Below, piece by piece: positions 15,451 to 23,589 of a stretch of DNA of 64,000 nucleotides; position 1 is the stretch's first letter; each line of letters begins with the position of its first letter. Below the pieces are notes generated by a model, which worked only from the letters and a program-made list of their open reading frames with translations, did not search any database and had not been told where the DNA came from. Origin of the DNA: Streptomyces sp. RB17 (GTDB lineage: Bacteria; Actinomycetota; Actinomycetes; Streptomycetales; Streptomycetaceae); the NCBI RefSeq assembly GCF_009604455.1, contig NZ_WEGL01000002.1:930001-994000 (forward strand), read 5' to 3'. Position numbers and translations under genes: made by a program.

Positions 15451-16746
15451 TCAGCCGCGGTCGGACGGCAGCTCCGCCCAGACGACGTGGGCGGGCCGGC
15501 CGGACACCGGCGTCACGCCCCAGTCACGGCTCAGCGCGTCGACCAGGAAGAGCCCGCGCCCGTGCTGGTCGTCGGGTCCGGGGCGGAGCGCCGCCGGCAG
15601 CGTGGGGCCGCCGTCCTGGTCCTCGACCTCGACGCGTATCCGGTCCGCCGTGCCGTGCAGCCGGCAGGCGATCCGCTCACCGGCCGCGTGCACGAGCGCG
15701 TTCGTGACCAGCTCCGAGGTCACCAGGACCGTGTCGTCCCGGGGGCCGTCCGGCACGCCCCAGGCGGTCAGCAGGTCCCGTACGACACGCCGGGCCGTGC
15801 CGACCGCCGCCGGCTGCGCGGGCAGGTCGAACGCGGCGGCGGAGCGGGGAAGCGGGTCCCCGGAGGCGAGCCGGTCGGGGCCGAGGGGCCGAGGGAGTCG
15901 ACCGAGGCGCCCGCCTCCGGGTGGTCTCAGGACACCGGCCGGAGCCGGCGGCCGGTAGGGGTGCCTCAGGGCGTCCGGGGCGGGGCGCGCGCACTCCTCG
16001 GTGCCGTCCACGGCGGTGCGTGGCACGTCCCCGGTGCCTATCGCGACCGGATGCGGGCGGTCCCCGGTGTCCTCCGAGGCCCCGTCCGGTCCGTCGCCGG
16101 GATCCGCCCACACGCGCGGTGCGTCCGCGGCATCCGCCAATCCGTCTCGCCGTACTGCGCGGTCCGAAGCCGGGAGTGAATGATCCGCGCTGTCCAGGGC
16201 CAGGTGTGGCTGGTCCGCGCTGTCCGGCATCGGGTGCGGCTGGTCCATGCGGCCTGGACTTCGGTGTGTCTGGTCCGCCGTGTCCGGGGTCGGTTGTGGG
16301 TGGTCCGTGTTGTCCGGCGTCGGGTGTGGCTGGTCCGCGTGGCGTGGACTTCGGTGTGTCTGGTCCGCGGTGTCCGGGGTCGGTTGTGGGTGGTCCGTGT
16401 TGTCCGGCGTCGGGTGTGGCTGGTCCGATCGGCCTGGACTTCGGTGTGTCCGGTCCGTGCTGTCCGGGGTCGGATGCGGCTGGTGTGCGCTGTCCGGCGT
16501 CGGCTGTGGGTGGGGCGCGCGGCCCGGATCCCGCTCCGGCCGGCTCGCGGTGTCCCGTGTCGGGTGTGGGCGGGCCGCATCCGTGAGTGGATGCAGGGGA
16601 GCGGCGGGCCGGTCGGGAAGGTCCACGGCCCGGTTCTGACGGGGTAGCGCCGGCAGGCGCGGGGGGCCGGGAGACAGGGGTGGTGGGGTGGGTCTCCGGT
16701 TCTCGGGTGGGTGGGGGAGCGGTCGGGGGAGGGAGGGCGGAGCCAT
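15451..16746 (-). CDS. Regulatory HATPase (RsbW-like) with long repetitive N-terminal region
   Basis: A 431-residue protein. The first 290 residues are disordered, Pro/His/Asp/Thr-rich, with 10-residue repeats. The last 130 residues form a GHKL ATPase: TARRVVRDLLTAWGV, N-box SELVTNALVHAAG, RIRVEVEDQDGG (G1) and QHGRGLFLVDALSRDWG (G2). It matches the stand-alone anti-sigma-factor-kinase-like ATPases abundant in Streptomyces, which phosphorylate or bind partner regulators. ATG 16746 is used; in-frame starts further upstream lack a ribosome site. It diverges from the XRE/methyltransferase operon, a conserved Streptomyces pairing. The repeat tail is unusual for this normally 130-160-residue family. 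Confidence 0.8.
   Translation of the reverse strand: MAPPSLPRPLPHPPENRRPTPPPLSPGPPRLPALPRQNRAVDLPDRPAAPLHPLTDAARPHPTRDTASRPERDPGRAPHPQPTPDSAHQPHPTPDSTDRTHRSPGRSDQPHPTPDNTDHPQPTPDTADQTHRSPRHADQPHPTPDNTDHPQPTPDTADQTHRSPGRMDQPHPMPDSADQPHLALDSADHSLPASDRAVRRDGLADAADAPRVWADPGDGPDGASEDTGDRPHPVAIGTGDVPRTAVDGTEECARPAPDALRHPYRPPAPAGVLRPPGGGRLGRLPRPLGPDRLASGDPLPRSAAAFDLPAQPAAVGTARRVVRDLLTAWGVPDGPRDDTVLVTSELVTNALVHAAGERIACRLHGTADRIRVEVEDQDGGPTLPAALRPGPDDQHGRGLFLVDALSRDWGVTPVSGRPAHVVWAELPSDRG
16171..16530 (-). repeat. 30-bp coding tandem repeats, with a 90-bp higher-order unit
   Basis: About twelve 30-bp units encode D-Q-P-H-P-T-P-D-x-x-like decapeptides in the HATPase N-terminal region. A 90-bp higher-order unit is nearly identical at 16261-16350 and 16351-16440. 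All keep frame. Confidence 0.8.
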
Positions 16747-16941
16747 CGCCGTGCGCCTTTCGTCCGGCCTCGCGTGGGGGGTCGCGGTGTCGGGCCGACC
16801 GCACGCAGCAGACGACACGCCTCCCACGAGGCCGTGGTGCGGCCCGGTCTCCCCCAACCCGGCCGCGCCGCCTGCTCCTTGGGTCGGCCGGAGCAGTGGA
16901 TCCACTTTCGCACCCGCCAACAACGCTCCGCAACCAGCAAG
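16747..16941. other. Divergent intergenic region, left part
   Basis: Between the HATPase and XRE starts. No convincing gene is present. The AT-rich palindrome listed next and the start-proximal sequences probably hold both promoters. Confidence 0.4.
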
Positions 16942-16954
16942 TTGAAATTTTCAA
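16942..16954. promoter_or_regulatory. AT-rich palindrome in HATPase/XRE divergon
   Basis: TTGAAATTTTCAA is a 13-base palindrome around a central T, in otherwise GC-rich DNA, about 100 bp upstream of the XRE gene and 200 bp upstream of the HATPase gene. It is a plausible operator for the adjacent XRE regulator; that is inference from position. Confidence 0.45.
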
Positions 16955-17056
16955 GTGGCGAAGTGCATGCTGCTCCGGCCAGAACGTGATCGAATGGGCC
17001 CGGGAGAGCGACCGTGTGCGACGGTGTCCCTGTGACCCGGTGAGGGGGTGTGGGGC

Positions 17057-17932
17057 ATGACCGCTGAGACCGACTGGGGCGGCGCCCCCTCCGTCCTGCG
17101 CATGATCCTCGGCCGGCAGCTGGAGGAGCTGCGGACCCGGGCCGGCCTCAGCTACGCAGAGGCGGGCGCCGCCATCGGCGTCAGCCACTCCACCATCCGC
17201 CGGATGGAGGCCGCCAAGGTGGCCCGGCTGCGCCTCGCGGACGCCGAGAAGCTGCTCCAGGTCTACGGCGTCGCCGACCAGGACGAGATCGACACCTTCC
17301 TGAAGTCCGTGCGCGAGGCCAACAAACGCGGCTGGTGGCACACCTACCGCGATGTGATGCCCGACTGGTTCGCCGCGTATCTCAGCCTGGAACAGGCCGC
17401 GTTGCAGATCCGCGCGTACGAGAACGAGTTCGTGCACGGCCTGCTGCAGACGGAGGACTACGCCCGGGCGCTGCTCGGCGCCGAGAACCCGCACGCCTCC
17501 GCCGAGGCCACCGAGCGCCGGGTCGCACTGCGCATGCGCCGCCAGGAGCTGCTGGCCCGCGCGGCGCCGCCGCGGCTTTGGGTGGTGATGGACGAGACGG
17601 CGCTGCGCTGGCCGGTCGGTGGCCCTGCGGTGATGCGGGCGCAGATCGACCACCTCGTGGAGGTCAACCGCCTGCCCCATGTGACCCTGCAGCTCATGCC
17701 GTTCGCCAACGGCCCGCACCCGGCGATGCGGGCGGGCGCCTACCACCTCTTCCGGTTCCGGGCCCGCGAACTGCCCGACATCGTGTACCTCAACGGCCTG
17801 GTCGGGGCCGTCTACCTCGACAAGGCCGACGACGTCGTGGTGTACCGGGAGGCGCTGGACCGGCTCGGCGCCCAGGCCGCGCCCGCCAGAAAGACCGAGG
17901 CCCTGCTCGGCGCGATCCGCAGGGAGTTGTGA
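17057..17932 (+). CDS. XRE family regulator with DUF5753 domain
   Basis: A 291-residue protein. The N-terminal 70 residues are an XRE helix-turn-helix (LGRQLEELRTRAGLSYAEAG, then VSHSTIRRMEAAK). The rest is DUF5753: WWHTYRDVMPDWFAAYLSLE, YENEFVHGLLQTEDYARAL, WVVMDETALRWPVG and QLMPFANGPHPAM. This large Streptomyces family, related to BldB/WhiJ-system regulators, usually works with small DUF397 or HATPase partners. ATG 17057 sits eight bases after GAGGGGG; GTG 17048 is less likely. It is followed by a methyltransferase gene and diverges from the HATPase gene, matching the common cluster type. Confidence 0.92.
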   Translation: MTAETDWGGAPSVLRMILGRQLEELRTRAGLSYAEAGAAIGVSHSTIRRMEAAKVARLRLADAEKLLQVYGVADQDEIDTFLKSVREANKRGWWHTYRDVMPDWFAAYLSLEQAALQIRAYENEFVHGLLQTEDYARALLGAENPHASAEATERRVALRMRRQELLARAAPPRLWVVMDETALRWPVGGPAVMRAQIDHLVEVNRLPHVTLQLMPFANGPHPAMRAGAYHLFRFRARELPDIVYLNGLVGAVYLDKADDVVVYREALDRLGAQAAPARKTEALLGAIRREL

Positions 17933-17982
17933 CGCACCCCGAACGCGAGTCCCGGACCCCTCGACCGAATGGAGACACGGCG

Positions 17983-18798
17983 TTGTCCGACAACGGATGG
18001 CCGGCCGACCGCATCGACACCGAGAACGCCCACTCCGCCCGCATCTACGACTACATCCTCGGCGGCAAGGACTACTACCCCGCCGACCAGGAGGCCGGTG
18101 ACGCCATGTCCCGGGAGTGGGCCGCGCTCCCGGTCCACATGCGCGCCAACCGCGACTGGATGAACCGCGCCGTGCGCTGGCTCGCCGCGGAGGCGGGCAT
18201 GCGCCAGTTCCTGGACATCGGCACCGGCATCCCCACCTCGCCCAACCTGCACGAGATCGCCCAGGCCGTGGCCCCCGAGTCCCGGGTGGTCTACGTCGAC
18301 AACGACCCGATCGTCCTCACCCTCTCCCAGGGCCTGCTGGCCAGCGCGCCCGAGGGCCGTACCTCGTACATCGAGGCCGACTTCCGCGACCCGGCGGCCA
18401 TCCTGGACGCCCCGGAACTGCGCGAGACCCTGGACCTGGACCGGCCCGTCGCGCTCACGGTCATCGCCATCGTCCACTTCATGCTCGACGCGGACGACGC
18501 GGTCGGTGTCGTACGCCGGCTGCTGGAGCCGCTGCCCTCGGGCAGCCATCTGGCGATGTCCATCGGCACCGCCGAGTTCGCGCCCGAGGAGGTCGGCCGG
18601 GTCGCCCGCGAGTACGCGGCCCGCAACATGCCGATGCGGCTGCGCACCATCGACGAGGCCCACGAGTTCTTCGAGGGCCTGCAGCTGGTCGAGCCGGGCA
18701 TCGTGCAGGTCCACAAGTGGCATCCCGACGGTACGGGCGAACAGGACATCCGCGACGAGGACATCGCGATGTACGGCGCGGTCGCCCGCAAGCCCTGA
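17983..18798 (+). CDS. SAM-dependent methyltransferase, Methyltransf_19 (DUF574)
   Basis: A 271-residue protein, the usual size for the family. RIDTENAHSARIYDYILGGK is the diagnostic N-terminal motif, QFLDIGTGIPTSPNLHEIA is the SAM-binding motif I with the family's Ile-Pro-Thr, and VVYVDNDPIV holds the acidic ribose ligand. HPDG-type residues lie near the C-terminus. The substrate is unknown for almost all members. TTG 17983 is preferred because GGAGA lies eight bases upstream; GTG 17929, overlapping the XRE stop, is possible but its Shine-Dalgarno spacing is too short. It is in an operon with the XRE gene. Confidence 0.88.
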   Translation: MSDNGWPADRIDTENAHSARIYDYILGGKDYYPADQEAGDAMSREWAALPVHMRANRDWMNRAVRWLAAEAGMRQFLDIGTGIPTSPNLHEIAQAVAPESRVVYVDNDPIVLTLSQGLLASAPEGRTSYIEADFRDPAAILDAPELRETLDLDRPVALTVIAIVHFMLDADDAVGVVRRLLEPLPSGSHLAMSIGTAEFAPEEVGRVAREYAARNMPMRLRTIDEAHEFFEGLQLVEPGIVQVHKWHPDGTGEQDIRDEDIAMYGAVARKP

Positions 18799-18918
18799 CA
18801 GACCGACGGAAAGCCCCGACAGACCAGGGGCCGGGGTCCGCACCCACCTCCCGGACCCCGGCCCCGCCTCTTTTCCCACCGTTGTCCGGGCGGTTGCCCC
18901 GGCCGGTAGCGTGAGCCC

Positions 18919-19407
18919 ATGTACGCCACCCGAGTCTCCCGGCACATACAGGCGCCGCCGCACGCCGTCTACCGGGCCCTGACCGACGCCGACGCGATCG
19001 CGGCCTGGCGCGTCCCGGCCGGCATGACCGCCCGCGTCCACACCTTCGACGCCCGGGAGGGCGGCACCTTCCGGATCTCCCTGACCTACGGCGACGCGTC
19101 CGCCGCGGGCAAGTCGGGCGGCCACACGGACACCTACCACGGCCGTTTCGCCAGGCTCGAGCCCGACGCGCTGGTGGTGGAGGTGTTCGAGTTCGAGACC
19201 GACGACGACGCCCTGCGCGGCACCGTCACCCAGACGACCACGCTCACCGCGGCCGACGACGGCGGCACGGACGTGGAGATCCTGCACGAGGGCCTGCCCG
19301 ACGCCATCCCCCGCGAGGACAACGAACTGGGCACCCGTATGGCCCTCGACAACCTCGCCCGGCTCGTCGAGGGACCGCACGCCCGCCGGCCGTCCGAGGC
19401 GGAATGA
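18919..19407 (+). CDS. SRPBCC family protein (AHSA1/START-like)
   Basis: A 162-residue single-domain protein. YATRVSRHIQAPPHAVYRAL and DADAIAAWRVPAGMTARV are typical of the activator-of-Hsp90-homologue/polyketide-cyclase-like SRPBCC fold; GGTFRISLTYG and the long C-terminal helix (GTRMALDNLARLVE) complete it. Such proteins bind hydrophobic ligands, and no catalytic residue can be named. ATG 18919 has weak upstream pairing. It is 120 bp downstream of the methyltransferase gene and probably separately expressed. Confidence 0.85.
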   Translation: MYATRVSRHIQAPPHAVYRALTDADAIAAWRVPAGMTARVHTFDAREGGTFRISLTYGDASAAGKSGGHTDTYHGRFARLEPDALVVEVFEFETDDDALRGTVTQTTTLTAADDGGTDVEILHEGLPDAIPREDNELGTRMALDNLARLVEGPHARRPSEAE

Positions 19408-19585
19408 CCGAAAGGGCGGCGAAAAGCGACCGGAATTCGGCACAACCATCCGGCTGCCTCATAGTGCGGGAACAGAGTGGGAAAAAGCCGAGAGAAAGCG
19501 GAACCGGCGCGAGGGAAATGGGGTCTTAAAGTCCGTCGACGGCCGGGATTAGCCCGGTCGTACCGAAACCGGGGGAATGAGACCT

Positions 19586-20086
19586 ATGTCCGTCCGCAGT
19601 CGCAAGACCTTGATCACCGCCGTCGCCCTCACCGGCGGGCTCACCCTGGCCGCCGTCACGCCCGCCCTCGCGGGCGCCGGCGCGAGCCGCACCACCCGTG
19701 CCGCCGCCGTGTCCTCCGCCCAGGGCGACCCGCGCAACGTCACCCAGCACGTCGCCGACTTCTACGGCGCCTACATCGACGCCGTCTGGTCCACCGACGA
19801 CAAGTCCGCCGGTGACGCCGCCAAGGCGCTGCGTGCCTTCTACCTCTCCGCCGCCGCACAGAAGAAAGTCGCCACCTTCGAGAAGAAGGAGCACGCCGAC
19901 GGCATCCTCTTCGCGCAGAACGTGCCGGTGAAGTGGAAGGTCACCTACACCGGTTCCGGCGCCGGCCACGCCACCAGCCGGGTCACGCTCACCTGGAGCG
20001 ACGGGCCGCACGCCGAGGTCAGCCGGATCGACGTCCAGTCCGACCTGAAGACCCTGAAGATCACCGACCTCAAGTCGGTCCGCTGA
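19586..20086 (+). CDS. Secreted protein of unknown function
   Basis: A 166-residue protein with a Sec signal peptide: SVRSRKTLITAVALTGG, then a cleavage region near PALAGAGA. The mature part of about 130 residues has NVTQHVADFYGAYIDAVW and a C-terminal beta-rich half (KWKVTYTGSGAGHATSRVTL), suggesting a small NTF2-like or alpha+beta domain. No catalytic motif is seen. ATG 19586 is nine bases after GGGGGA; ATG 19577 is too close to it. A strong hairpin terminator follows. The function is not recognised. Confidence 0.8.
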   Translation: MSVRSRKTLITAVALTGGLTLAAVTPALAGAGASRTTRAAAVSSAQGDPRNVTQHVADFYGAYIDAVWSTDDKSAGDAAKALRAFYLSAAAQKKVATFEKKEHADGILFAQNVPVKWKVTYTGSGAGHATSRVTLTWSDGPHAEVSRIDVQSDLKTLKITDLKSVR

Positions 20087-20104
20087 CCGGGGGCGTGCGG
20101 TCCC

Positions 20105-20128
20105 GCCCCGCCCCACTCGGGGCGGGGC
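20105..20128. terminator. Hairpin terminator between convergent genes
   Basis: GCCCCGCCCC pairs perfectly with GGGGCGGGGC across an ACTC loop, 19 bp after the secreted-protein stop and ahead of the convergent phosphatase gene. Confidence 0.75.
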
Positions 20129-20307
20129 TCACGCCTGCCGTGACGCTCAGTGCCGCCCGCGCGAGGGGCAGGGCCGGGCGGCGCCATGCCGCGGTCACGA
20201 TCACCAGCGGGCTCGGCAGGGCCGATGTGCGGCAGCGGAGTGTGCGCGAGCGGTTCGGTGCACGGTCCTGCGGCGGCCACGGCTCTCCGGCGGGTGGCCG
20301 AAGGCCC

Positions 20308-21459
20308 TCATCCGTGCCGGAAGCCGTGCGCGCCGGCGATCCGGCCGTGATGGTGGCGCCGGTCGACGGACGTGCGGTGCAGCGCGATGAGCGCCGCGTC
20401 GTCGCCCAGCTGGCCACCGGCATGGGTGAGCAGGTCGCGCCGCACATGGTGCATCAGCGCCTCGGGTGCGTCGTCGGTCCAGCGCACGACCCGCTCGGTG
20501 AGCGGATAGAACCGGCCGTGGGTGTCCCGGGCCTCCATCACCCCGTCGGTGTACAGGAGCAGGGTGTCACCGGGCTCGAAGGAGAACACGTCCAGCGTGT
20601 GTTCGGTGGCCCCGTGCACCCCGAGCGGCGGGGACGGGTGCAGACTCGGGACCGTGACGGCGTGGCCGGGGCTCAGCAGCAGCGGCGGCGGATGGCCGCA
20701 GCTGGTCATCCGGGTCACCGGATCCCGGTCCGGGATCTCCACCAGCAGCGCGGTGGCGAACCGCTCGCCCGCCTCCTCCGGCGGGTCCAGGTCCGCCGCG
20801 TACCGGGTGACGCACTGCTCCAGCAGGGCCGCCAGTTCCTCGAGCGGGATGTGCCGATGGGCGCTCTCCCGGAAGGCGCCGAGCAGCAGTGCGGCCTCGC
20901 CGATCGCGGGCAGGCCCTTGCCGCGCACATCGCCGATCAGGACGCGCACCGAGTCGTCGCACCGGGTCGCCGCGTACAGGTCGCCGCCGATCTGTGCCTC
21001 GTCCTCCGCCGCCAGATACAGCGAGGCGATCCGCAGCGGGCCGATCTGCTCGGGCAGCGGCCACATCAGCACGTGCTGCGCGGCCTCGGCGACCGTGCGG
21101 ACCTGGGCCAGCTGGGCCTGCCGGCGCTCCCGTAGGGCGCTGTAGAGCACCACCAGCACCGTCAGCACCGCGAGGGTGATGATCTGCACGATGTGGTTCG
21201 ACGTGCCGATCCCGCCGTGGGTGAAGGCGATGAGGACCTGCGCGGCCAGTGCCAGCCCCCCGACGGCCGCCGTGGTCCGGGGCCCGGCGAAGGAAGGGGT
21301 GATCGCCGGCGCGATCACGAGGGCCGGGCCGAGATGGACGTTGGTGGGGGTCTGCGTGTCCACCACCGCGATCACCACGATGAGCGCGATCGGGAGCAGC
21401 AGCAGAGCGTGTACCGACTGCCACGGCTGCCGGGGACCCACACCGAGCCGGGGGCTCAT
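20308..21459 (-). CDS. Membrane-anchored PP2C/SpoIIE-type serine phosphatase
   Basis: A 383-residue protein. Residues 15-110 hold three or four membrane helices (VHALLLLPIALIVVIAVV and later segments). A short coiled linker (ALRERRQAQLAQVRTVAEAA) leads into a SpoIIE phosphatase domain: QIGGDLYAAT, VLIGDVRGKGLPA, TSCGHPPPLLL, LLLYTDGVMEARD and GDDAALIAL carry the metal-binding Asp/Gly motifs. Such enzymes dephosphorylate anti-anti-sigma factors in partner-switching circuits; no STAS partner lies nearby, but the HATPase gene 4 kb away belongs to the same class of network. ATG 21459 is the first plausible start. It faces away from the repeat array and the nucleotidyltransferase operon. Confidence 0.9.
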   Translation of the reverse strand: MSPRLGVGPRQPWQSVHALLLLPIALIVVIAVVDTQTPTNVHLGPALVIAPAITPSFAGPRTTAAVGGLALAAQVLIAFTHGGIGTSNHIVQIITLAVLTVLVVLYSALRERRQAQLAQVRTVAEAAQHVLMWPLPEQIGPLRIASLYLAAEDEAQIGGDLYAATRCDDSVRVLIGDVRGKGLPAIGEAALLLGAFRESAHRHIPLEELAALLEQCVTRYAADLDPPEEAGERFATALLVEIPDRDPVTRMTSCGHPPPLLLSPGHAVTVPSLHPSPPLGVHGATEHTLDVFSFEPGDTLLLYTDGVMEARDTHGRFYPLTERVVRWTDDAPEALMHHVRRDLLTHAGGQLGDDAALIALHRTSVDRRHHHGRIAGAHGFRHG

Positions 21460-21580
21460 TCCTACAGAGTGCCCCTGCGCGGGACGCGACGCACGTCAGT
21501 GTCCCTCGCCGCCCGCACGGACGGCCGACGCCGGACCAGCGCACCCTCCGTGTGACGATCGGGCCGGCGAAGCGGCGCCC
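21460..21580. other. Divergent intergenic region, left part
   Basis: The 408-bp gap between the phosphatase and nucleotidyltransferase starts holds the 20-bp repeat array and otherwise no gene or RNA that I can support. The first 120 bp should contain the phosphatase promoter. Confidence 0.4.
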
Positions 21581-21680
21581 CGCCGCGCCCGGCTCCGCCC
21601 CGCCGCGCCCGGCTCCGCCCCGCCGCGCCCGGCTCCGCCCCGCCGCGCCCGGCTCCGCCCCGCCGCGCCCGGCTCCGCCC
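21581..21680. repeat. Five exact 20-bp tandem repeats
   Basis: CGCCGCGCCCGGCTCCGCCC occurs at 21581, 21601, 21621, 21641 and 21661 with no substitutions. Partial, degenerate copies flank it. The array is intergenic, about 190 bp upstream of the nucleotidyltransferase start. Confidence 0.95.
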
Positions 21681-21867
21681 GGCCCCGCTCCACCGTGCCC
21701 CGCCCCGCGCGGAGATCCTCACCCCCGGCACTTCGCGCTGGTCGCGGGCGGCCGAGCCGCCGTGAACCGTCCGAGCGTGCGCCGTGTCGGTGCGATCGCG
21801 TCGGGTACCCGTACGACCCCCGGGTCCGAACCGGCCGACCCGGCCCCGGGCCGCGAACGGAGACGCC

Positions 21868-22554
21868 ATGACGCACAACGGGGAGGACACCGCTCCCCTC
21901 CGGCGACCGGAGGTCACCGAGCTCCGCCTCGCCACGGGCGGACCGGACCAGCCGGGCGGGCCCGGACCGGGACAGCCGGACCTGCCGCAGGACCGCAGCC
22001 AGGCGATCCTGGAGGCCACCAAGGAGATCGGCGCCCTGTTCAAACGCGCCGGCCACCGCTTCGCGCTCGCCGGCAGCGTGGCCGTCTACGCCCACGGAGG
22101 CAGCCGCTACCTCCAGCACGACGCCGACTTCTGCGTGCTGCCCGACGACGCGGAGGCGGTGACCGGCACCCTGCGCGAGGCCGGCCTGCCCATCCGGACC
22201 CCGCCCGAGGACTGGCTGCTGAAGACCACCTGCCGCGGGCAGAACATCGACATCATCTTCGCCCTCGCGCACCAGCCCGTCACCGAGGAGATGCTCGAGC
22301 GCGCCCATGTCCTGCCGGTCGACTCGGTGCTGATGCCCGTCCTCTCCCCGACCGACCTGATCCACAGCCTGATCAGCGCCTTCTCGGAGCACTACTGCGA
22401 TTTCGGAGCGGTCCTGCCGGTGGCCCGCGCCGTGCGCGAGAAGGTCGACTGGGACGAGCTCCGGGTGGCCTGCGGCGACCAGCCCATGCCGGCCGCCTTC
22501 CTCTTCCTCCTCGAACGGCTGAACGTGATCGACGCCCAGGAGGGGCAGCCATGA
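21868..22554 (+). CDS. Nucleotidyltransferase (AbiEii/MNT-like pol-beta fold)
   Basis: A 228-residue protein. A disordered N-terminal 45 residues lead into a helix (ILEATKEIGALFKRAGHRF). The core resembles minimal nucleotidyltransferases: FALAGSVAVYAHGG gives the Gly-Ser motif, HDADFCVL the Asp-x-Asp metal pair, and NIDIIFA the third Asp. The C-terminal half is helical (LSPTDLIHSLISAFSEHYCD). Proteins of this fold transfer nucleotides to RNA, proteins or small molecules, and include toxin-antitoxin enzymes. ATG 21868 follows GGAG. It is the first gene of a three-gene operon with four-base overlaps, before a BON protein and a metallophosphoesterase. Confidence 0.82.
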   Translation: MTHNGEDTAPLRRPEVTELRLATGGPDQPGGPGPGQPDLPQDRSQAILEATKEIGALFKRAGHRFALAGSVAVYAHGGSRYLQHDADFCVLPDDAEAVTGTLREAGLPIRTPPEDWLLKTTCRGQNIDIIFALAHQPVTEEMLERAHVLPVDSVLMPVLSPTDLIHSLISAFSEHYCDFGAVLPVARAVREKVDWDELRVACGDQPMPAAFLFLLERLNVIDAQEGQP

Positions 22555-22829
22555 CCGACACGAGCCCGCCGCCCCCACCGGCGGCCGGCAACCTCGACTA
22601 CCGCGTCGCCCATCTCGCCGAGCGCCTGGCCACCGGCGACCTCGGGGAACTCGGCGTACGGCTGGAGCTGCGCGGCGACGCCGTCCTGCTGACCGGCACC
22701 GTGCCGTCCACCCAGTGCCGGGACGACATCTGCCACCTGGCACGCGAGGAGTTGGCGGGGCACCCTGTCCACTGCGACATCCTGGTCGCGGGGACCTCCT
22801 CGCCCGACCACGGAGAGGACCTGACATGA
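22551..22829 (+). CDS. Small BON-domain-like protein
   Basis: A 92-residue protein whose ATG overlaps the nucleotidyltransferase stop (ATGA). After a Pro-rich start, YRVAHLAERLATGDLGELGV, then VRLELRGDAVLLTGTVPS and CRDDICHLAREELAGHPVHC fit the alpha-beta-beta-alpha-beta BON (OsmY) fold. BON domains bind membranes, phospholipids or partner proteins. There is no signal peptide, so this copy should be cytoplasmic. It may be an adaptor between the flanking enzymes; that is inference. Confidence 0.75.
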   Translation: MTDTSPPPPPAAGNLDYRVAHLAERLATGDLGELGVRLELRGDAVLLTGTVPSTQCRDDICHLAREELAGHPVHCDILVAGTSSPDHGEDLT

Positions 22830-23569
22830 TCCGCATCGCGGCCGTCGGGGACATCCACATGAGCCCGGAGAGCCAGGGCACGCTGCGCTCCTCCTTCTTG
22901 ACGCTGCGCGAGTGCGCCGATGTCCTGCTGCTCGCGGGCGACCTCACCCGGCACGGTACGCCCGAGGAGGCCGCGGTCGTCGCACGGGAGATCAAGGACC
23001 TCGGGGTGCCGGTCGTCGCCGTCCTGGGCAACCACGACCACCACGACGAACGACCCGAGGAGGTCGCCGCGATCCTGCGGGACGCCGGTGCCCATGTCCT
23101 GGAGGGCGAGTCCGCCGTGGTGGGCACCGGCGAGACCCGGATCGGGGTCGCCGGTACCAAGGGCTTCGGCGGCGGATTCGTCGGAGCCTGTGCCGGGGAG
23201 TTCGGCGAACCCCTCATGAAGGAGTTCGTCCGCTACAGCCGGCGGTGCGCCGATGGTCTGCACGCCGCCCTGAAGGACCTGGCCGACCGGAACTGCGACG
23301 TCCGGATCGCTCTGACCCACTTCTCGCCCGTTCCGGACACCCTTGCCGGGGAGCCGCAGGAGATCTATCCGTTCCTCGGCAGCTATCTGCTCGCGGAGGC
23401 GATCGACACCGCCGGCGCCGATCTCGCCGTGCACGGCCACGCCCACGCCGGCACCGAGCACGGCATGACCAGCGGCGGCATCCGCGTACGGAACGTGGCC
23501 CAGCCGGTCATCGGACAGGCCTTCCACGTGTACAACCTGCCGGACCACGAGGAGCACCCGCAGGGGTGA
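22826..23569 (+). CDS. Calcineurin-like metallophosphoesterase
   Basis: A 247-residue protein whose ATG overlaps the BON-protein stop. All five metallophosphoesterase blocks are present: VGDIHMSPES (Asp-x-His), LLAGDLTRHG, LGNHDHH, LTHFSPVPD and VHGHAHAGTEHG. The fold binds two metals and hydrolyses phosphomonoesters or phosphodiesters, including cyclic nucleotides. The Gly-Asp-Ile-His variant resembles metallophosphatases described as acting on nucleotides or RNA. Tight coupling to the nucleotidyltransferase suggests opposing add/remove reactions on one substrate. It ends the operon; no terminator is obvious. Confidence 0.9.
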   Translation: MIRIAAVGDIHMSPESQGTLRSSFLTLRECADVLLLAGDLTRHGTPEEAAVVAREIKDLGVPVVAVLGNHDHHDERPEEVAAILRDAGAHVLEGESAVVGTGETRIGVAGTKGFGGGFVGACAGEFGEPLMKEFVRYSRRCADGLHAALKDLADRNCDVRIALTHFSPVPDTLAGEPQEIYPFLGSYLLAEAIDTAGADLAVHGHAHAGTEHGMTSGGIRVRNVAQPVIGQAFHVYNLPDHEEHPQG

Positions 23570-23589
23570 GCCGCCCGGCCAGTCAACGG

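Noticed and set aside
21581..21680. CRISPR or origin iterons
   Set aside because: Repeats are directly contiguous with no spacers, extremely GC-rich and not near replication genes; no supporting context for an origin.
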